From contig JBGTFE010000062.1 of NCBI GenBank assembly GCA_041747435.1, positions 1 to 64,000 of the forward strand: DNA of 64,000 bases, read 5' to 3'. Of this stretch, positions 14,298 to 24,256 are shown in pieces. Both the position numbers and the translations under genes were made by a program. How positions within the stretch are numbered: the stretch's first letter is position 1; every line of letters begins with the position of its first letter. The notes under the pieces were generated by a model. That model saw only the letters and a program-made list of their open reading frames with translations, made no database searches and had not been told where the DNA came from. Source of the DNA: JBGTFE01 sp041747435 (GTDB lineage: Bacteria; Acidobacteriota; Blastocatellia; Pyrinomonadales; Pyrinomonadaceae).

Positions 14298-16220
14298 TTA
14301 CTGCCTGATAAGCCGAAAACCTACATTGCCGTTACGAAACGACGGCACAACGCTGCTACGAGCCGCCGAACGCAAAGACGCAGCAATGTCAAGCCAACTG
14401 CCCCCGCGACGTATGGGAGACGAGTCTGTGCTTGCTCCCGTCGGGTTTGTCTGTGCCGAACTCGAATACGCGCCATACCAATCTTGAATCCATTCATCCA
14501 CATTCCCGTGCATATCATACAACCCCCAAGCATTCGGCTGATAACTTCCGACAGCGACGGTCTTGCAAAGACATTTTCCTTTCGCCGCATTGCCGTAGGG
14601 ATAATCCCCGTTAAAATTTGCTTCGCTCGATGACAGATTATTCCCGTCTCCAATGCCAAACGGCGTGGTTGTCCCCGCCCGCGCCGCATATTCCCACTCG
14701 GCTTCCGTCGGAAGGCGATACGTTCCTTCATTTTTCGCGTTCAGCTTTTTGATAAATTCCTGCACATTGTCCCAAGATACTTTCTCTACCGGACAATCAT
14801 CGCCGCAACTTGAAAAAAGGCTCGGATTATTGCCCATTACCGCTTTCCATTGCCCTTGCGTTACTTCATATTTTCCAAGATAGAAATCACGGCTAATCGT
14901 TACCCGATGCTGTATTTCATCATCCTTTCTACCTTTCTCACTCGTCGGCGAACCCATCATAAACTCGCCCGACGGAATGCGGACGAACTCCATTCCGATC
15001 GAGTTTTTCCTGGTCGTGCTATTATCGCCCGATGTTGTATTTGAAGTCGTCGGCTGAGATTTTTCGTTTTGGCTCACCTTCAAGCGGGCAACGAGGCGAA
15101 AGCCCCCGACGCCGTATGTTGTGTAACGAAAAGTCGGGTCAAGCCCCCAGCGATGAGCGGAGCGGCAAGCGAGACTAAGCGAGGACCACGCACCACCACG
15201 AAGGACACGATAATTTGAGTCTCCCACACTCGTATTTGCCGAACCGTCAGTCGGTAACGACCGAAAATTATAACTGGTCGAATATAGGTCTTCAACCCAT
15301 TCCCAAACATTGCCGTGCATATCATACAAGCCCCATGCATTGGGCTGGTAACTTCCGACCTCGACCGTTTTCTCCAAAAATTTACCTTTCGCGTCTGGAC
15401 TGACGAAGTTAGCCTGATCACGGTGCAGTTCCATGCCGTATGCAAACTCGGTCGTCGTTCCCGCGCGCGCGGCGTATTCCCATTCGGCTTCACTCGGCAA
15501 ACGATATTCGTAGCCGTCGTTTTTCGCGTTCAACTTTTTGATAAATTCCTGAGCGTCATTCCACGAAACATACATTATCGGCTGATAATCGCTCTCACGA
15601 AACTTTCCGTCGGCAGATTTTAATTCCGCCTGAATATCGCCCATCACCTTTTTCCATTCGCCGATGGTTACTTCATATTTGCCAAGATAAAATTCATAAT
15701 TGATAGTAACTTTGTGAACCGGCTTTTCGTTGATCGTTCCTTTTTCGCTTCCCATGATAAACGAGCCCGAAGGAATTTTGACAAACTCCATTCCAATTGA
15801 GTTTTTGAACTCTTTGCCGCTGACGGTCGGCGTAGATTTTGGAGCCGGTGTTGGGGTCGAAACGGGCGTTGAAATAGGTTTCGGAGTTGGTATTGGAGTG
15901 GGCAAAGGCGGCGAGTTTTCTCTAATTGTTTCTATCAACTCGTCGGTCGCGCCTTCATTTCGCAGAAGCGTTTCGTTTTCTTTGGTCAAAGGAAAATCAA
16001 CTTTGCGTTGGCGCACATCATTGAGGATTTTCTCAGACAAAACTTTTTTCTGATTTCCCTTCGCCTGATTTACCGAAGCAATCGCGCGCAAAATCTGTCC
16101 CATCGTAAGAGGCTTTGTCTGCGATCCGATATTCCACCCAAAGAAATTTGCCCCGAAAAATAACAATGTGATTGTTACAAGATAAAGCGTTTGTCTGCGC
16201 ATAGTTTCAGATTTTAGCAT
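14298..16220 (-). CDS. Membrane-anchored protein with two FGE-sulfatase (SUMF1) domains
   Basis: The 640-residue protein has an N-terminal hydrophobic span (about residues 12-28), a helical region, a Pro-Thr-rich linker (about 104-130) and two homologous domains (about 136-380 and 403-640). Each domain has NSIGMEFV(K/R)IPSG, a YRLP(S/T)EAEWEYAARAGTTT block, NAWGLYDMHGNV and a final RGG(A/S)W. The fold is that of formylglycine-generating enzymes. The C-terminal domain has no cysteine after RGGSW and the first has only one, so classical formylglycine chemistry is unlikely. Such domains often act as binding modules near kinases. A second ATG at 16202 is also possible. It follows the kinase gene by 25 bp. 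Confidence 0.88.
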   Translation of the reverse strand: MLKSETMRRQTLYLVTITLLFFGANFFGWNIGSQTKPLTMGQILRAIASVNQAKGNQKKVLSEKILNDVRQRKVDFPLTKENETLLRNEGATDELIETIRENSPPLPTPIPTPKPISTPVSTPTPAPKSTPTVSGKEFKNSIGMEFVKIPSGSFIMGSEKGTINEKPVHKVTINYEFYLGKYEVTIGEWKKVMGDIQAELKSADGKFRESDYQPIMYVSWNDAQEFIKKLNAKNDGYEYRLPSEAEWEYAARAGTTTEFAYGMELHRDQANFVSPDAKGKFLEKTVEVGSYQPNAWGLYDMHGNVWEWVEDLYSTSYNFRSLPTDGSANTSVGDSNYRVLRGGAWSSLSLACRSAHRWGLDPTFRYTTYGVGGFRLVARLKVSQNEKSQPTTSNTTSGDNSTTRKNSIGMEFVRIPSGEFMMGSPTSEKGRKDDEIQHRVTISRDFYLGKYEVTQGQWKAVMGNNPSLFSSCGDDCPVEKVSWDNVQEFIKKLNAKNEGTYRLPTEAEWEYAARAGTTTPFGIGDGNNLSSSEANFNGDYPYGNAAKGKCLCKTVAVGSYQPNAWGLYDMHGNVDEWIQDWYGAYSSSAQTNPTGASTDSSPIRRGGSWLDIAASLRSAARSSVVPSFRNGNVGFRLIRQ

Positions 16221-16245
16221 CGATTCAAATTTTGTCTATACTTTT

Positions 16246-17832
16246 CTAGCACCTGCCGTTGTAAACACAATCATCGCTCAGGTTCGGAGTTTTTTTCGGC
16301 TTTTGCGATCTTTGTGTTTGCGGTGTCGCCGGATTTTGCGGCGGCGTTTTATTAGTTTTCGGCGCGACGATCGGTTTCGTTTTTTCGTTGGCAGAAATGC
16401 CGGGCGCGTTTGTCGGCTCGGCGCTCGGCGAAGTTATCGGAGCTACTATAGCGACGTTTGTAACGGATTTGTTAGAATTTGTCCCGCTTGAGTCGCTGAA
16501 TATAAAGATCGCCGCGAGGCTCGCGCCGCCGAGTAAAAGCAAAACAATGATCGCTACCGGCAAAATCCATGCGCGCCTTTTCTTGCTGACTTTCTTATCT
16601 TCAATCAAAAACTCAACAGGTTCTTCATCTTTTCCGGCGGTTTCTATTTCAGAAGACGGCATTGTAACCGAAGCCATCGTGAATGACGCTTTTGTTCCGG
16701 CAATTTTCGGCGTTACGGTTTGAGGTAACTTTTCCTGATCTTCAGACGGCTGCGTGTCGGCTTCAGGCATGCGCGTCTTTTCATTTTGGATTTGTTCCTG
16801 ATGAAGCAGCGGCATGGTTTCCATACTCTCCCGCTCGCGTCTCGCTTCGTCGTGTTCTTTAAGCCACTTTCGTCGGTTTGCGTCTTCCTCGCGCCGTTTT
16901 CCGCCGGAAATTATTTCGTCCAAAGCTTTCTGCATCTCGATCGCGGATGCAAAACGATCTTCGCGCTCGATCGCCATTGATTTCAGAAGCCAGTCGGAAA
17001 TTTCAGTCGGAATGTCGGCGTTGGCTCCGTGCGGATCGGGCATCGGATCGGGTTTGTCCGCCCAGATCGCGAGCATTCGTTTCAGCGCGTCAACCGGAAG
17101 CCGCCCGGTTAGAAGATGATAAAGCGTCGCGCCGAGAGCATAAATGTCGGTGGCGGGAGTTGTTTTGGCGGCGACGACGCGAGTCAATTTTTCTCCGAAT
17201 TTTTGTTCGAGAAATTCGCGGTGATTTGAATCGATGACCTTGATGATCTGTTCGAGCGGCGAATAATGCAGCGTCGCAGCGAGAAATGTGTGGGTGGTGA
17301 TCGTGGTCTGAAGCTGGGCGTCGGTTCCGGTCGCAATCCCGAAGTCTAGCAGCTTGATCTTACCGCGCCGCGTTAATTTCAAGTTTTGCGGTTTTATGTC
17401 GCGGTGAATGACCGGCGGATTTAACGTGTGCAGATAATCGAGCGCGTCGAGCAATTGGCTCGTCCAACCGAGAACGTCTTTGAGCGCGAAAGGACTTTGA
17501 TTTTTTTCCAAAAGCTCGCCCAGATCTTCTCCCTGAATTAATTCCATCACAAGAAATTGGCGGTCGGTTTCAAGAAAATAATCGATGACCTGCGGAAAGG
17601 CGTCGTGTTCGAGCTGCGTCAAAATCTTTGCTTCGCGTTCAAAAGCGCGGCGGACGCTTTCGCGTTGTTTCGAATCGGGGATTTTGGCGAGGTCGATAAG
17701 AATTTCTTTAAGCGCGACTAATTTGCCGAATCTTTTGCCGTCTTCGGCAACGTAGATCGCTCCCATTCCGCCTTGTCCCAGTTGGCGGACGATTCGATAG
17801 CGACCTTGTAAAGTTTCATTTATCGCCAGCAT
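16246..17832 (-). CDS. PknB-type serine/threonine protein kinase, membrane-bound
   Basis: Residues about 9-285 form the Hanks-type kinase domain: LGQGGMGAIYVAEDG (P-loop), VALKEILI (catalytic Lys), VIHRDIKPQNLKL and LLDFGIATG. A charged region (about 310-345) and a Pro/Thr-rich stretch precede one membrane span (about 425-448, LPVAIIVLLLLGGASLAAIF). The outer tail is low-complexity, Thr/Pro/Asn-rich, and ends with two Cys. All catalytic residues are present. It probably phosphorylates cytoplasmic targets in response to an external cue. It is the first gene of a pair with the double FGE-domain protein. Confidence 0.93.
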   Translation of the reverse strand: MLAINETLQGRYRIVRQLGQGGMGAIYVAEDGKRFGKLVALKEILIDLAKIPDSKQRESVRRAFEREAKILTQLEHDAFPQVIDYFLETDRQFLVMELIQGEDLGELLEKNQSPFALKDVLGWTSQLLDALDYLHTLNPPVIHRDIKPQNLKLTRRGKIKLLDFGIATGTDAQLQTTITTHTFLAATLHYSPLEQIIKVIDSNHREFLEQKFGEKLTRVVAAKTTPATDIYALGATLYHLLTGRLPVDALKRMLAIWADKPDPMPDPHGANADIPTEISDWLLKSMAIEREDRFASAIEMQKALDEIISGGKRREEDANRRKWLKEHDEARRERESMETMPLLHQEQIQNEKTRMPEADTQPSEDQEKLPQTVTPKIAGTKASFTMASVTMPSSEIETAGKDEEPVEFLIEDKKVSKKRRAWILPVAIIVLLLLGGASLAAIFIFSDSSGTNSNKSVTNVAIVAPITSPSAEPTNAPGISANEKTKPIVAPKTNKTPPQNPATPQTQRSQKPKKTPNLSDDCVYNGRC

Positions 17833-17920
17833 TTCTGAAATTAAGGGTTGAAAATCTTTGCTACATTATTCTACAAATCGGTAAAAAAGGAAAGAATTTC
17901 GGGCTAGACGGAGTTATTGA

Positions 17921-17955
17921 AAAATAAAAGGGATGACGAATAGCCATCCCTTTTT
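17921..17955 (-). terminator. Terminator after the TPR gene
   Basis: On the minus strand GGGATG (17950-17945) pairs with CATCCC (17935-17930) around a 9-base loop, flanked by A and T runs and followed by TTTTATTTTT. It separates the kinase-TPR transcript from the downstream kinase gene. Confidence 0.85.
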
Positions 17956-17981
17956 GAGAAATAAAAGCGAAAGCGCCCAAT

Positions 17982-19340
17982 TTATTCGTAAACTCCAGGT
18001 TTTGCTGAAACCCGCTTGAGACCGTCCTGAGCCTCCTGGTTGCTCGAATCCAACTGAATCGCCTTTCTAAAGTCCGCCGCTGCCAGAGCGTACTTTCCCT
18101 GTTTTTCATAAACGCGACCGCGGCTGCTGTATGAAAGATCCGAGCGTTTGTCATTTACCCCGATAATTCGGATCGCATTTGTATATTCCGTAATAGCAGC
18201 GGGATAGTTTCGCTGCTCCTCATAGATCAGACCTCGATAAACCATCGAATTAAAGAATGTCGGACGAAGCTGTACAGATTTGTTAAAATCCGCCATCGAG
18301 CTTGTTAGATTTCCCATTTCGCGATACGCAACGCCGCGTTTATAGTAGGCAAGACTAAAAGTCGGAAATTCATTGATCGTTTTTGTGCAGTCGGTTAGAA
18401 CAGTTGAGGCGTTTTTTTCGGTAACGCTGTAGAGCATACATTTTATATAAGCTTCAGTCTTAAGACTCGGGTCGAGACGAGCCGCCGTTTCGTAATCGTC
18501 GTAAGCCTCTGTCACATAACCGGTGTAGTGATAAATAAATCCGCGGCGAACATACGGTGCGGCGTCACTCGGATCAAGGTTGATCGATTTTGTGTAATTG
18601 ATCAGCGCGTTGGCAAAATCGTTTTTGTCATATTGATCGTCCGCAAGCTTGTTGTAGTAATCGGCATCTTGCGTGTTGGTGGTTGTGGTTTTCGGTTTGG
18701 TCGTTGTCGCAACGGTCGTCCCGGTTTTACTCCCGGCGCCGGCTCTGCCTTCGTCTTCTTCAACGGTTCCTAAAAGCCGGTCGAGATTGTCCTGCGCGAG
18801 TTTGTAATTCGGATTTAACCGGAGCGCGGTGCGGTAATCAGCCGCAGCCTGAGTTTCGTTTCCGCTATACTCGTAAGCCAGTCCGCGATTATTATAGGCG
18901 TCCGCTTGCGGAGAAATCCGAAGCGATGCGCTGTAATCGCTGATCGCCTTGTAATAATCTTCGCCGTCATAATAGGCTAGACCGCGATTGTAGAAAGCGT
19001 CCGCGCTCAGCGGATTGAGCGCGATCGCTCGCGTGTAATTCAGGATCGCGGTTTGCAAGTCGCCGCGGTCATACGCCGCTTGCCCGAGATTGTAATAATA
19101 GTTGAAATTCTTCGCCGCGGTTACGGGTTTTTTAACGGTCCGGCTGGTCGTTATGGTCGTTTTAACGGCGGGTTTCACCGTCGTTCCGGATGGTTTTTTC
19201 GCCGCGCCGGTCGTTGGCGTGATCCTGCCGCTTCCGCCCTGCGCGGAAACCTCGGTCGCCGCAAAGCCAAATAAAAATATTGCCGCGGCTGCGAAACCGA
19301 AAGGCTTTTTAAGTAAAGAATATATATTTCGTAATTTCAT
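17982..19340 (-). CDS. Exported TPR-repeat protein
   Basis: The start at 19340 has a GGAG ribosome site and gives a signal peptide (AAAAIFLFGFAATEVSAQ, residues about 16-33); total length is 452. The rest is about nine tetratricopeptide repeats in two blocks, for example YYNLGQAAYDRGDLQTAI and FYNRGLAYYDGEDYYKAISD, separated by a Thr/Lys-rich linker near residue 210-240. TPR proteins act as protein-interaction scaffolds. The gene is 13 bp after a kinase gene, so the two are very likely cotranscribed and may act together. Confidence 0.88.
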   Translation of the reverse strand: MKLRNIYSLLKKPFGFAAAAIFLFGFAATEVSAQGGSGRITPTTGAAKKPSGTTVKPAVKTTITTSRTVKKPVTAAKNFNYYYNLGQAAYDRGDLQTAILNYTRAIALNPLSADAFYNRGLAYYDGEDYYKAISDYSASLRISPQADAYNNRGLAYEYSGNETQAAADYRTALRLNPNYKLAQDNLDRLLGTVEEDEGRAGAGSKTGTTVATTTKPKTTTTNTQDADYYNKLADDQYDKNDFANALINYTKSINLDPSDAAPYVRRGFIYHYTGYVTEAYDDYETAARLDPSLKTEAYIKCMLYSVTEKNASTVLTDCTKTINEFPTFSLAYYKRGVAYREMGNLTSSMADFNKSVQLRPTFFNSMVYRGLIYEEQRNYPAAITEYTNAIRIIGVNDKRSDLSYSSRGRVYEKQGKYALAAADFRKAIQLDSSNQEAQDGLKRVSAKPGVYE

Positions 19341-19353
19341 ATGTTTATCTCCT

Positions 19354-21573
19354 CTAACGTTCGATGTCCTTCGCGCATCGAAAACTTGTTTGATCGTAGG
19401 TCGGCGCGCCTTGCGCAAGCCAACCCGTCCGGTATGTCGTCGTAGCGTACTTCGCGTTCGATTCATAACTTCCGCCGCGAATCACACGCGCATCGCCTTT
19501 TGGCGCATTTGGCGGAAGTTCACCTTTCGGATACGCTTTGAACGCGCTTGACGTCCATTCCCACGCGTTTCCGACCATGTCATACAATCCGAACGGCGAC
19601 GCGCCGGAATACTTGCCGACTTCGGAAAATCCTTGGCTCTCGCCGTTGGCGTTTGCTTTTCCGTCTTCCCATGATCCGCCCCACGGAAATGCGCGTTTGT
19701 CGGTTCCGCGAGCCGCAAATTCCCATTCTTCTTCGGTCGGAAGACGCTTTTTCGCCCACGCGGCGTAATCTCTCGCCTGAATAAAGCTCACGCCGACAAC
19801 CGGTAGTTTTCCCGTTCCGTTCTCATATTTGCCGTTTTTCCAGTTTGCCGGCGCGTTACACGTTCCGGCATCTACGCACTTGGCATACTCCTCACGTGTG
19901 ACCTCATATTTGTCCATATAAAAAGACTTAACGGTTACTTCATGCGCCGGCATTTCAGCGACGTCACCTTCTTCGGCGCCCATTGTAAAAGATGCGCCTT
20001 CAATCAAAACCATGCCGTCGGGAGCGGTTCGCTTGGAAGTATTCGCATTCGCATTTACATTCGTATTCGAACCAACAATTGGCGCATTATTTATCGGCAT
20101 ATTGCTGGCAACTTCTGTCGGCTTAAAGATCAGCCATGCCGCGATGCCGCCGCCGACCATCAAAAATAAAAGGAGAACAACCGGAATAAGCCAGAGAAGC
20201 TTTGAAGACTTACGGGGCGGTTCCGTCGGCGCGCTGATAAACGGATCGCTCGAATATTGATTTTGTCCGACGACAGTCGGCGTTTCACCGGTAAACGAAC
20301 GCTGTTCAAATTGCTGCGCTGAATTGGATTGAATAGTTTCCTGCGGCGGTTGGCTGAAGGGTGACGATGGCGGCAAAGCGTCGGGATTTTGGACGCCAAA
20401 TGCCACGGTCGGACTGAGCTCGCGCCCGCTGTCGGTAACCCGTTTTTCGGCATCGGGTGCGGATTGGTCGGCGATCTGCCGCTGCGTTTGGGCGTCCGCC
20501 AAACGCTTCTGATCGTTCTCTTCGCGCCGCCTTTTTTCCTCTTCCATTTCGCGGCGCTGTGCTTCGACCGATTTTCGCTCTTCGTCTAGCTTTTGCTGCT
20601 GCGCGGTTAGTTGCGCTTGCTTTGTTTCATCGTCGCGCACCTTTTCGCCTTCGAGCGCGCTTTGCAACGCCGAATGCATTTCGACGGCGCTCGCAAATCG
20701 ATACTCGTGTTCCAATTCCATCGACTTAAGTATCCAGCCCGAAAGCTCGTCTGAAATTTCCGCGCTCAATTCCGAAGGCGCCGTAAGCGGATCGGGTTTG
20801 CCCTGCCAAATTTCCATCGCGCGCTTGAGCGCATCGATCGGCAGCTTGTTCGTCACGAGATGATAGATCGTCGCTCCGAGAGCATAGAGATCGCTGCGCG
20901 CATCGGCAGCCTGTTTCAAAATTTTCTCGGATTTTTCGTCGTATCTTTGGCTAATAACTTCCTGGAAAGTCGGATCGAGCACGCGCAAGATCTGCTCAAG
21001 CGGCGAATAATTCAGCGTCGCCGCGACAAAAGTCTGATTCGTGATCGTCGCTTCCGCGCCGGAATCCTTGCCCTTTGCGATCCCAAAATCGAGCAGTTTT
21101 ATCTTCCCCCGCGACGTAAGCTTCAAATTTTGCGGCTTTATGTCGCGATGAATGATCGGCGGTGTTAAGGTGTGCAGATAATCGAGCGCGTCAAGCAATT
21201 GAGTTGACCAATGCAGCACATTCGCAAGCGGAAAGGCACTTTGGCGGCGGTCCAACAAACCGCCAAGATCTTCACCGTCAACCAATTCCATCACGAGATA
21301 TTGGCGATCGACCTCGATAAAATAATCGCGAACGTGCGGAAAAGCCTCGTGTTTGACCATCGCCAAAATCTTCGCTTCGCGTTCAAACGCATGGCTGATC
21401 ATCTGCTGCTGCTTGGCGGTTGTGATCTTCGTCAGGTCGATCAAAATTTCCTTGAGCGCGATCGTCGTGTCAAAAACATTGTCGTGAGCTTCATAAACCG
21501 CGCCCATTCCGCCGCGCCCGAGCTGCTTTATGATCCGATAGCGTCCGCGCAAAATTTCACCGATAGTAAGCAT
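19354..21573 (-). CDS. Serine/threonine kinase fused to an external FGE-sulfatase domain
   Basis: This 739-residue protein has a PknB-type kinase domain (about 9-285; LGRGGMGAVYEAHDN, IHRDIKPQNLKL, LLDFGIAKG), a charged coiled coil (about 310-370), one membrane span (about 455-480, WLIPVVLLLFLMVGGGIAAW) and a C-terminal FGE-sulfatase-like domain (about 505-739; FTMGAEEGDVAEMPAHEV, RLPTEEEWEFAARG, FGLYDMVGNAWEW, VIRGGSYES). The external domain contains Cys residues (SFRCAKD near the end). This is a transmembrane receptor layout in which the FGE-like module is probably a sensor. A TPR gene follows after 13 bp. The kinase domain is a close paralogue of that at 16246-17832. Confidence 0.93.
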   Translation of the reverse strand: MLTIGEILRGRYRIIKQLGRGGMGAVYEAHDNVFDTTIALKEILIDLTKITTAKQQQMISHAFEREAKILAMVKHEAFPHVRDYFIEVDRQYLVMELVDGEDLGGLLDRRQSAFPLANVLHWSTQLLDALDYLHTLTPPIIHRDIKPQNLKLTSRGKIKLLDFGIAKGKDSGAEATITNQTFVAATLNYSPLEQILRVLDPTFQEVISQRYDEKSEKILKQAADARSDLYALGATIYHLVTNKLPIDALKRAMEIWQGKPDPLTAPSELSAEISDELSGWILKSMELEHEYRFASAVEMHSALQSALEGEKVRDDETKQAQLTAQQQKLDEERKSVEAQRREMEEEKRRREENDQKRLADAQTQRQIADQSAPDAEKRVTDSGRELSPTVAFGVQNPDALPPSSPFSQPPQETIQSNSAQQFEQRSFTGETPTVVGQNQYSSDPFISAPTEPPRKSSKLLWLIPVVLLLFLMVGGGIAAWLIFKPTEVASNMPINNAPIVGSNTNVNANANTSKRTAPDGMVLIEGASFTMGAEEGDVAEMPAHEVTVKSFYMDKYEVTREEYAKCVDAGTCNAPANWKNGKYENGTGKLPVVGVSFIQARDYAAWAKKRLPTEEEWEFAARGTDKRAFPWGGSWEDGKANANGESQGFSEVGKYSGASPFGLYDMVGNAWEWTSSAFKAYPKGELPPNAPKGDARVIRGGSYESNAKYATTTYRTGWLAQGAPTYDQTSFRCAKDIER

Positions 21574-21736
21574 ATTTTTCTTCAGATCAAGTGACGAAAA
21601 TCTGTTTGGAAATTATAACCGATTTGCCGAAAAATGAAAAAAATTTTCGAATAATTTGGAATAAACATCGATAAGTTCTACATTTAATTTATCGGGCGAA
21701 ACTATTTCACGACCCGCGGCGAAATAACTTTCGAAG

Positions 21737-22729
21737 ATGGCAGAAAGGCAAAACAAGATAAAATCGAGCGAAATTACCGGCGAGAAAACCTATCTCAACC
21801 GGCGAAATTTTATTCGCGCCGCCGCCCTCGCTGGTTCGACCTTCGCAACCGGCGGCATTTATCGTTTTTTTAATCCGCCGCCGCCGAAAGAGATCGTGAC
21901 AACCCAGATTGAAAACCTCGTAAAACCGGAAAATTTTCAGACGGATGAAAAGCTAAACTCATTCGAGCAGATCACGAACTACAATAATTTTTACGAGTTT
22001 TCGACCGATAAAAGCGGACCGGCGCGCGCGGCGCAGGATTTTGTCACGCGTCCGTGGCAGATCGAAGTCGGCGGACTCGTCCAAAAACCCAGAACTTTCG
22101 GCATCGAAGAGCTTCTGAAATTCGACCAGGAAGAACGAATTTATAGGCTTCGATGCGTCGAAGCCTGGTCGATGGTAATTCCTTGGGTCGGTTTTCCGTT
22201 AAAGAAAATTCTCGATGCGGTCGAACCTTTGGGAAAGGCAAAATATGTTGCGTTTCAGACGTTTTACGGCGGCGCAAATCCGAAGATCGATCTGCCCGGT
22301 GGCAAAAACGGCATGCAGTCTTCGCTTTTTGCCGGGATCGATTTCCCGTATGTCGAAGGTTTGCGGCTCGACGAAGCGCTTCATCCACTGACAATTCTCG
22401 CTACAGGTCTTTACGGCAAACAAATGCCGAATCAAAACGGCGCGCCGATCCGGCTTGTCGTTCCGTGGAAATATGGTTTCAAAAGTATCAAATCGGTAGT
22501 GCGGATCGAATTGACCGAAAAAGAACCGCCGACAACGTGGAACACCGCCGCGCCAAGCGAATACGGCTTTTATTCAAATGTGAATCCGACGGTGAAGCAT
22601 CCGCGCTGGTCGCAGGCGACCGAGCAAAGAATAGGCGAATATACGCGCCGCGACACTTTGCTTTTTAACGGCTACGCCGACGAGGTCGGGCACCTTTACG
22701 AAGGAATGGATTTGAAAAAGTTTTTCTAA
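21737..22729 (+). CDS. msrP: Protein-methionine-sulfoxide reductase catalytic subunit MsrP
   Basis: MsrP is a periplasmic molybdenum enzyme that repairs oxidised methionines in envelope proteins. The N-terminus has a twin-arginine signal (NRRNFIRAAALAGSTFATGG, residues about 22-41). The molybdopterin domain shows YRLRCVEAWSMVIPWVGFPL with the Mo-ligand Cys, then YGKQMPNQNGAPIRLVVPWK and GFKSIKSVVRIEL. The length of 330 is normal. The stop is directly followed by the msrQ ATG, so the two are coupled. Confidence 0.95.
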   Translation: MAERQNKIKSSEITGEKTYLNRRNFIRAAALAGSTFATGGIYRFFNPPPPKEIVTTQIENLVKPENFQTDEKLNSFEQITNYNNFYEFSTDKSGPARAAQDFVTRPWQIEVGGLVQKPRTFGIEELLKFDQEERIYRLRCVEAWSMVIPWVGFPLKKILDAVEPLGKAKYVAFQTFYGGANPKIDLPGGKNGMQSSLFAGIDFPYVEGLRLDEALHPLTILATGLYGKQMPNQNGAPIRLVVPWKYGFKSIKSVVRIELTEKEPPTTWNTAAPSEYGFYSNVNPTVKHPRWSQATEQRIGEYTRRDTLLFNGYADEVGHLYEGMDLKKFF

Positions 22730-23335
22730 ATGAACGACGTAAAATTCAATAAAATCCTGATTTTTACTAACGCGATTGTACCTCTCGCGTTGCTCGGCTG
22801 GGACGCGATCTTCGGAAAATTAGGCGCGAATCCGGTTGAATTTTTTCTTCGCACAACCGGCGTTTTAACTCTGCTTTTTCTTTTGGTCACACTTTCGGTG
22901 ACGCCTTTGCGCAAAGGTTTCGGCTGGAACAATTTGATCAAATTCAGGCGAATGCTCGGGCTTTTCGCATTTTTTTACGGATTTTTGCATTTGATAACTT
23001 ACAGTATTTTTGACAAAAGTCTGCGCGTGTCGGCAATTGTCGAAGACGTTTGGCAGCGTCAGTTTATCGCCGTTGGAATGCTCGCATTTTTTATTTTGAT
23101 TCCGCTTGCAATCACTTCCACGAACGGTATGGTCAAGCGCCTCGGCGGCAAAAATTGGGCGCGGCTTCACCGGCTCACATATGTCGCCGGAGTTTTAGGC
23201 GTGATCCATTTTTACATGATAGTAAAATCGGACGTGTTTTATCCGGTTTTATTTGGGCTGATCTTGGCGATCTCGTTTGGATATCGAATTTCGCAAGCGA
23301 TCACGAAGCGAAGGAAGTTAGCTGCGGACTCCTGA
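22730..23335 (+). CDS. msrQ: Heme-binding membrane subunit MsrQ
   Basis: MsrQ is the b-type heme membrane partner that passes electrons from the quinone pool or cytosol to MsrP. The 201-residue protein has about six hydrophobic spans, with FRRMLGLFAFFYGFLHLITY and WARLHRLTYVAGVLGVIHF placing histidines for heme in the membrane, as in the ferric-reductase-like family. It starts one base after the msrP stop. Its 3' end overlaps the convergent DnaC-like gene by 18 bp. Confidence 0.94.
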   Translation: MNDVKFNKILIFTNAIVPLALLGWDAIFGKLGANPVEFFLRTTGVLTLLFLLVTLSVTPLRKGFGWNNLIKFRRMLGLFAFFYGFLHLITYSIFDKSLRVSAIVEDVWQRQFIAVGMLAFFILIPLAITSTNGMVKRLGGKNWARLHRLTYVAGVLGVIHFYMIVKSDVFYPVLFGLILAISFGYRISQAITKRRKLAADS

Positions 23336-24109
23336 TTTGGCGTTCTGATCAAAATTCCTGCGATAATCTTCGCCGCTTATGACAACCGTTTTACACATTT
23401 CAAAAAGCCGCGAGCGCAGCCGAACGCCGATTCTATCTTCAAAAGTCTCGTCTCGCTCGCTGCGTCTTTCGTCAAGATAGTTCGTTGTAAAGATCGTCAG
23501 TTTCCGGTCGTTATAACGCGAATTTATGATGTGCGCCATCGTGTCGCGCACCCAATCGGTCGGTTTTGACGCGCCGATCTCGTCCAAAACAAGAACTTCC
23601 GTGTCCACGACCGGCGCAAGAATTTTAAGTTCGGAGCTGTTCGTGTGCGGATTGTAAGAATCGCGGATCTCCTTAAGAAGCTCGCCGAATTCGTAAAATA
23701 AACACCCAAAACCACGCTCGGTCAAACCTTTTAAGATCGAAACCGCAAGATGCGTTTTGCCGACTCCGACCGTTCCCATAAAAATCAGCCCACGCTCGGT
23801 CGCCGGATATTCCATCGCGAGCTTCGAAGCAAATTTCAGCGCGCGTTCCTGTGTCGGAGTCTGTGCGCGATAGTTGTGAAAATGACAATCGTAATAGCGA
23901 TTCGGAAGACGCGCTTTTTCCAAAAGATTCGAATGCGTCTTTTGCTGCCGGCATGCGCACGGACGCGCGCCTTTTCCCGGAACGATCTCGATACCAACAC
24001 CGAAACAAACCGCACAAACTTCCGCCGTTTCCGCAGCTTCAAACGCGCTTTCTGCGGCGTCTTCGCCGGGATTTTGAACGAGATGAATTTGCGCTTTTTT
24101 CTTTTGCAT
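23318..24109 (-). CDS. DnaC/DnaI-like AAA+ ATPase with N-terminal zinc finger
   Basis: The 263-residue protein has a four-cysteine motif near residue 30 (CAVCFGVGI, then CACR), then the AAA+ domain with Walker A GTVGVGKTHLAVSILKGL, Walker B VLVLDEIGA and sensor TIFTTNY, and an Arg-finger region DRIGVRLRSRLFE. This is the layout of helicase loaders (DnaC/DnaI), which deliver the replicative helicase to DNA. No transposase neighbour is present, so IstB is less likely. It may be the primary helicase loader of this organism. Confidence 0.88.
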   Translation of the reverse strand: MQKKKAQIHLVQNPGEDAAESAFEAAETAEVCAVCFGVGIEIVPGKGARPCACRQQKTHSNLLEKARLPNRYYDCHFHNYRAQTPTQERALKFASKLAMEYPATERGLIFMGTVGVGKTHLAVSILKGLTERGFGCLFYEFGELLKEIRDSYNPHTNSSELKILAPVVDTEVLVLDEIGASKPTDWVRDTMAHIINSRYNDRKLTIFTTNYLDERRSERDETFEDRIGVRLRSRLFEMCKTVVISGEDYRRNFDQNAKSGVRS

Positions 24110-24256
24110 TAAAGTTTATCGCACTTCGAATGAGAGAAGCTTTTTGGGATTTGCCTCCGAGCATTTCGGATTATAACATTCATTATTCTGAATTCAAGTT
24201 CGCCTGAAATTTATGTTATATTAACGACTTTGACGCGAATGCAATTTGAATAGATT

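Noticed and set aside
23318..24109. IstB transposition helper
   Set aside because: No IstA transposase or terminal repeats are nearby, and the N-terminal zinc finger fits a helicase loader better.
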